DNA from: CAYMAI01 sp964388445
GTDB taxonomy: Bacteria; 4484-113; JAGGVC01
Direction of reading: 5' to 3'
DNA length: 64,000 bases
Assembly: GCA_964388445.1 (NCBI GenBank)
Contig: CAYMAI010000003.1
Span: 1 to 64,000, forward strand
Part shown: one piece after another, positions 61,069 to 64,000 of the stretch
Numbering within the stretch: position 1 is the stretch's first letter
How the letters are laid out: the number at the start of each line of letters is the position of its first letter
The notes under the pieces: generated by a model
Database searches by the model: none
Told to the model about the DNA's origin: nothing
Seen by the model: the letters and a program-made list of their open reading frames with translations, nothing else
Program-made: the position numbers and the translations under genes

Positions 61069-63156
61069 ATGACTGACAAGCATTCGCATATGAAGTCTGA
61101 CCGGCTTATGAACCGGATCAGAACCAAGGGCCAGGTTTGGCTCTTGTGGGTTACGATATTTTTCGTGGTTAGCGTGTTCGCCGGACTGGGCGTCGGCAAT
61201 TTCACGCAGGGCCAGCGCGCGGCCGGAGCATCCGGCGCGCCGGGCAATTTCGACGGTCAAATACCCGAAGAAGCAAAATACGCCGCGCATATAGGTGGCG
61301 TAAAAGTGGATTTCGTGAGATTTCAAAATCTCGTCGAATCGATGAAGCGCGAACAGGAATCTCAATCCGGAGGCACGCTGTCGCCCGAGAAAACGCTGGA
61401 AATAATGAACGGCGTAATTGAAAGCGTAATAGCGGAAGAGCTGCTGCGTGCATACGGAAAAAAGAACAACGTTACCGTATCCGACAACGAAGTTCGGGAT
61501 AAGGTGAACGAATTCAAGGCGCAGTTCATTAGCGCGGGCTCGGCGAAGGACGAATCGAAAACTATCCTCGGCGAAATGAAAAAAAGCCTTGGAAGCGGGA
61601 AATCGGGCGAAGAGCGCTGGCGCGAATGGCTTATGCAAAACAATTATTCCGACCGGGAGTTTTTCGACGAGCAAAAATCCGCGCTGATGCTGGAAAAAGC
61701 GCGCAAGCATATCGAGGAAAAAATTGTCGCCCGGAAAAAGGAAGTCGGCGATAAAATCAGAACGTTTATCGACGGAGAACTTGAAAAAGGGCGAAGCTTC
61801 GAGGATTTGGCGAGGCTTTTTTCGTTCGACTTTTACACTCGCGACGACGGCGGCGAAATTCCTATCGCTATTTCGCAGGGATTTTTCAGCGTTGAATTCG
61901 ATAAAAACGTATTCAAATTAAAGACGCCGGGCGAAACTACGGAATGGTTCCACACGGAATTCGGATGGGAAAAGGCGCAGCTTATAGAGCGCACGGTTAA
62001 GGAAAAAGACAAGACTCTCGACGAACTTCGCGAGGAACTCGTAAAGGAGATTCGCACCGGCAATCCCGACGAAAACTACGAGCCGACCGAAGAAGAACTG
62101 AATGAAGCGTACGAACTTCGTTATACGTCGGTCAAAGTAAGGCACCTAACGCTTAGCGAAATGTCGTCCATCGACCTTGCCAAACATCTTGAAAAAATGG
62201 AGGCATCGGCGCAGATTTTAATCGTGCATCCGCTCGTGCGCGGATACCGGGCGATGAACGGCTTCGTAAACGAACAAATGGAAAAACCGGAGCCGGCGAT
62301 AGAAGTCAAGTCGCATCTTGCCGCGGAAGACTTTCAAATTCTCGAAGGCGATACGATTCACGCGGACAGGCTGGACGAAGCGATTAAACTGCTCAAGGAC
62401 GGCAAGCTCCCGAAAGACGCAAGCTGGTACGTTGTACCCGCCGAGGAAAGCGCGGCAAAATTAAAGGAAGACATTTCGGCAGCCGCGGCTGCCGGAGACG
62501 GCGAAGGCGAAAGTGCGGACGGCGAATCTACGCAGACTGGCGGCGATGAAGCGCCGGCGGCGGAGGAAGGGCCGTACGTTTCCGAGCCGCCGCAATTCGG
62601 AAGCAAGCAAGGCGAACCGCGATATGAGGAAGCGGTGAACGGATTCATGGTGGCGCGGGACAAAGTATTCAAGAAAATGGCGGCGCCGCATTATTACGTT
62701 GCGTGGTGCTATGAGACTTGGCTGGCCGACGAAAAACACAAAAGCGAATTGCCGATTTCGGAAGAAGAGGCCAAGAAAATAATCAAGGACTCATACACCG
62801 AGGCGGCGGAACTTTCGGAATACGAGCCGTTCTATCATTTCTCGCTGGCGAAGTATCTGGAAGGCGAAGGCGACGCCGAAGGCGCTCTGAAGTCGGCCGA
62901 TAAGGCGCTCGAATTCTCGGGACTGAACAAGGACATTCTTCTAGGTCTCAAAGGCATTTATACGAGATTGGGCGCCGGCGAGCAACTTGAAAAAGTCAAC
63001 GAAAAGGTCAAGCTTGCCGACGAGCGGGAGCAGGAAAAGCAAGGAGGCAGGGGCGGTATGTCCATGCCAATCGAAATACCCGCCGGCGGCGGCGAAGGCG
63101 GCGGACCCAACGTCAAAATTCAATTCGACGACCCGATGCAGCCGGAAGGCGAATAG
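61069..63156 (+). CDS. PpiD/SurA-like membrane-anchored foldase with TPR tail
   Basis: A 695-residue protein. One N-terminal helix (about 20-45, VWLLWVTIFFVVSVFAGLGV) anchors it, and a SurA-type chaperone domain follows (about 65-230, LEIMNGVIESVIAEELLRAY). A parvulin-like PPIase region is seen near 235-320 (GRSFEDLARLFSFDFYTRDD, GGEIPIAISQGFFSVEFDKN). An acidic Gly/Ala linker (about 475-510) precedes TPR-like helices (575-660). The C-terminus is Gly-rich. It probably helps exported proteins to fold, and this window encodes many of them. It is followed by the TIM-barrel gene after 38 bases. Confidence 0.8.
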   Translation: MTDKHSHMKSDRLMNRIRTKGQVWLLWVTIFFVVSVFAGLGVGNFTQGQRAAGASGAPGNFDGQIPEEAKYAAHIGGVKVDFVRFQNLVESMKREQESQSGGTLSPEKTLEIMNGVIESVIAEELLRAYGKKNNVTVSDNEVRDKVNEFKAQFISAGSAKDESKTILGEMKKSLGSGKSGEERWREWLMQNNYSDREFFDEQKSALMLEKARKHIEEKIVARKKEVGDKIRTFIDGELEKGRSFEDLARLFSFDFYTRDDGGEIPIAISQGFFSVEFDKNVFKLKTPGETTEWFHTEFGWEKAQLIERTVKEKDKTLDELREELVKEIRTGNPDENYEPTEEELNEAYELRYTSVKVRHLTLSEMSSIDLAKHLEKMEASAQILIVHPLVRGYRAMNGFVNEQMEKPEPAIEVKSHLAAEDFQILEGDTIHADRLDEAIKLLKDGKLPKDASWYVVPAEESAAKLKEDISAAAAAGDGEGESADGESTQTGGDEAPAAEEGPYVSEPPQFGSKQGEPRYEEAVNGFMVARDKVFKKMAAPHYYVAWCYETWLADEKHKSELPISEEEAKKIIKDSYTEAAELSEYEPFYHFSLAKYLEGEGDAEGALKSADKALEFSGLNKDILLGLKGIYTRLGAGEQLEKVNEKVKLADEREQEKQGGRGGMSMPIEIPAGGGEGGGPNVKIQFDDPMQPEGE

Positions 63157-63194
63157 AGGGGAGCGGCGGGAGCCGTAGTTTGAGGATACCTGTA

Positions 63195-64000
63195 ATGGCC
63201 GATTTTGCGTTCGGTACAGCGGGAGTGCCGGTCACGGTCGCATCCGGCGATACGCTCAAGGGCATCGAAGAGGTGAAAGGCCTCGGCCTCGACGCGATGG
63301 AACTCGAATGGGTTCACGGCGTAAGGCTCAAGCCCGAAAAGTGCGACGAGTTTAAGGCGAAGGCCGAAGAAACCGGCATCCTGCTGAGCGTGCATGCGCC
63401 TTACTATGTGAATCTCGCGAGCGAAGAGCCCGACAAACTCGAAGCGTCCATCGAGCGGATTGTTCAAAGCGCGTCTCTCGGCGAGCGCGCCGGCGCGACG
63501 GACATCGTTTTTCATCCGGCATTCATGATGAACCGCGAGCGCGACGTTGTCGAAAAACTCGTATTCGAATCGTATTCGGAATTGATAAAACGTTTCGAAA
63601 AGGCGAAACTGGGCGTAACGCTCAGGCCGGAACTTACGGGCAAAGACAGCGCATACGGCAGGCTTGAAGAAGTTATAAAAATGTCCAAAGAATTTCCGCA
63701 TACGATTCCCTGCATCGACTGGGCGCATTTGCACGCGCGAACTGGGGGGCAGTGGAACTCGTACGACGAATGGGCGAAGGCGCTTTCGATGCTTGCCGAC
63801 GGCTTGGGCGAAGATAAGGGATTGAAACGAATGCACGTTCATTTGAGCGGAATCGAATACACGGCGAAAGGCGAGCGCAATCATTTGCCCATCGAGGAAA
63901 GCGATTTGCAGTTTCGCGAGTTGTTCAAAGCGATGAAAACATTCGGATGCGAGGGGAGGATTATCTGCGAATCCCCCCACAAGATTATGCACGAAGACGC
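63195..64000 (+). CDS. Endonuclease IV-like TIM-barrel protein (partial, cut by window end)
   Basis: The frame opens at ATG 63195 (MADFAFGTAGVPVTVASGDT) and runs off the window after 268 codons without a stop. Features of the endonuclease IV/xylose isomerase superfamily are SVHAPYYVNLASEEP, IVFHPAFMMN, LRPELTGKDSAYG (Glu), CIDWAHLHARTGG (Asp and His) and MHVHLSGIEYTAKGERNHLP. It resembles the shorter archaeal-type branch rather than classical Nfo. GAGG lies nine bases before the start. Whether it acts on abasic DNA or on a sugar is not decided. Confidence 0.82.
   Translation, partial: MADFAFGTAGVPVTVASGDTLKGIEEVKGLGLDAMELEWVHGVRLKPEKCDEFKAKAEETGILLSVHAPYYVNLASEEPDKLEASIERIVQSASLGERAGATDIVFHPAFMMNRERDVVEKLVFESYSELIKRFEKAKLGVTLRPELTGKDSAYGRLEEVIKMSKEFPHTIPCIDWAHLHARTGGQWNSYDEWAKALSMLADGLGEDKGLKRMHVHLSGIEYTAKGERNHLPIEESDLQFRELFKAMKTFGCEGRIICESPHKIMHED

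Noticed and set aside
63120..63992. 290-codon open frame on the minus strand
   Set aside because: The plus strand here encodes a clear TIM-barrel protein with family motifs that is open to the window edge.

Overview
The window comes from a bacterial chromosome, probably of an uncultivated lineage. It opens in the last ~574 nt of a 23S rRNA gene (domains V-VI). It then carries a complete 14-gene complex I (nuo) operon, a class II tRNA-Leu and about 35 other genes. No insertion sequence, prophage, integrase or CRISPR array is visible. Several genes start with a lipoprotein signal (hydrophobic stretch plus lipobox Cys), and one encodes an AMIN/STN protein of the secretin type, so a cell with an outer membrane is likely (inference). 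Many promoters show a TANAAT -10 box only 6-7 nt before a GTG or ATG, without a Shine-Dalgarno sequence, which suggests frequent leaderless mRNAs. I cannot name the phylum from sequence alone.

Layout. 1-800: 23S 3' end, a chain of hairpins where a 5S gene would be expected, and a terminator. 895-2140: two divergent, related membrane proteins with one carboxypeptidase-regulatory-like beta domain each. 2190-17602 (minus strand): nuoA to nuoN in canonical order with separate nuoC and nuoD, a TTGCCG-17-TATAAT promoter before nuoA, and a terminator after nuoN. 17627-20000: a stand-alone AMIN-STN protein, a HAD phosphatase fused to HEAT repeats, and a tRNA-Leu with an AAG anticodon. 20075-22961: a small dimeric-barrel protein, a fragment of a second DppC-type permease, a hicBA toxin-antitoxin pair, and dppB-dppC. 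23086-24873: queuosine-precursor transporter and queF around an A/T-richer membrane protein gene. 24931-28964: HtpX protease, a matrixin-like lipoprotein protease, and a six-domain surface lipoprotein.

29117-32249 (minus) is a three-gene ABC exporter operon. It is divergent from pheT-ribD (32367-36122). 36269-41519 holds a lipoprotein, trmL, alanine dehydrogenase, a CoA-transferase, a TIM-barrel isomerase and an orphan leuD-type subunit, facing thpR. 42224-48470 (minus) holds an S55 (SpoIVB-type) protease, a subtilisin lipoprotein and a nucleotidyltransferase. 48674-58968 is the most distinctive block: three large lipoproteins, each with a duplicated dockerin-like calcium module (core GEVGIPD), combined with fibronectin-like domains, c-type heme motifs (CxxCH) or a PQQ-type propeller, plus a ferredoxin and a GAF-GGDEF diguanylate cyclase. 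The end carries a glycosyltransferase, an FmdB zinc ribbon, a PpiD-like chaperone and an endonuclease IV-like protein cut by the window edge.

Complex I and alanine dehydrogenase point to respiratory NADH oxidation and amino-acid use. The heme- and dockerin-bearing lipoproteins, the exported proteases and the cyclase suggest an elaborate cell surface under c-di-GMP control (inference).
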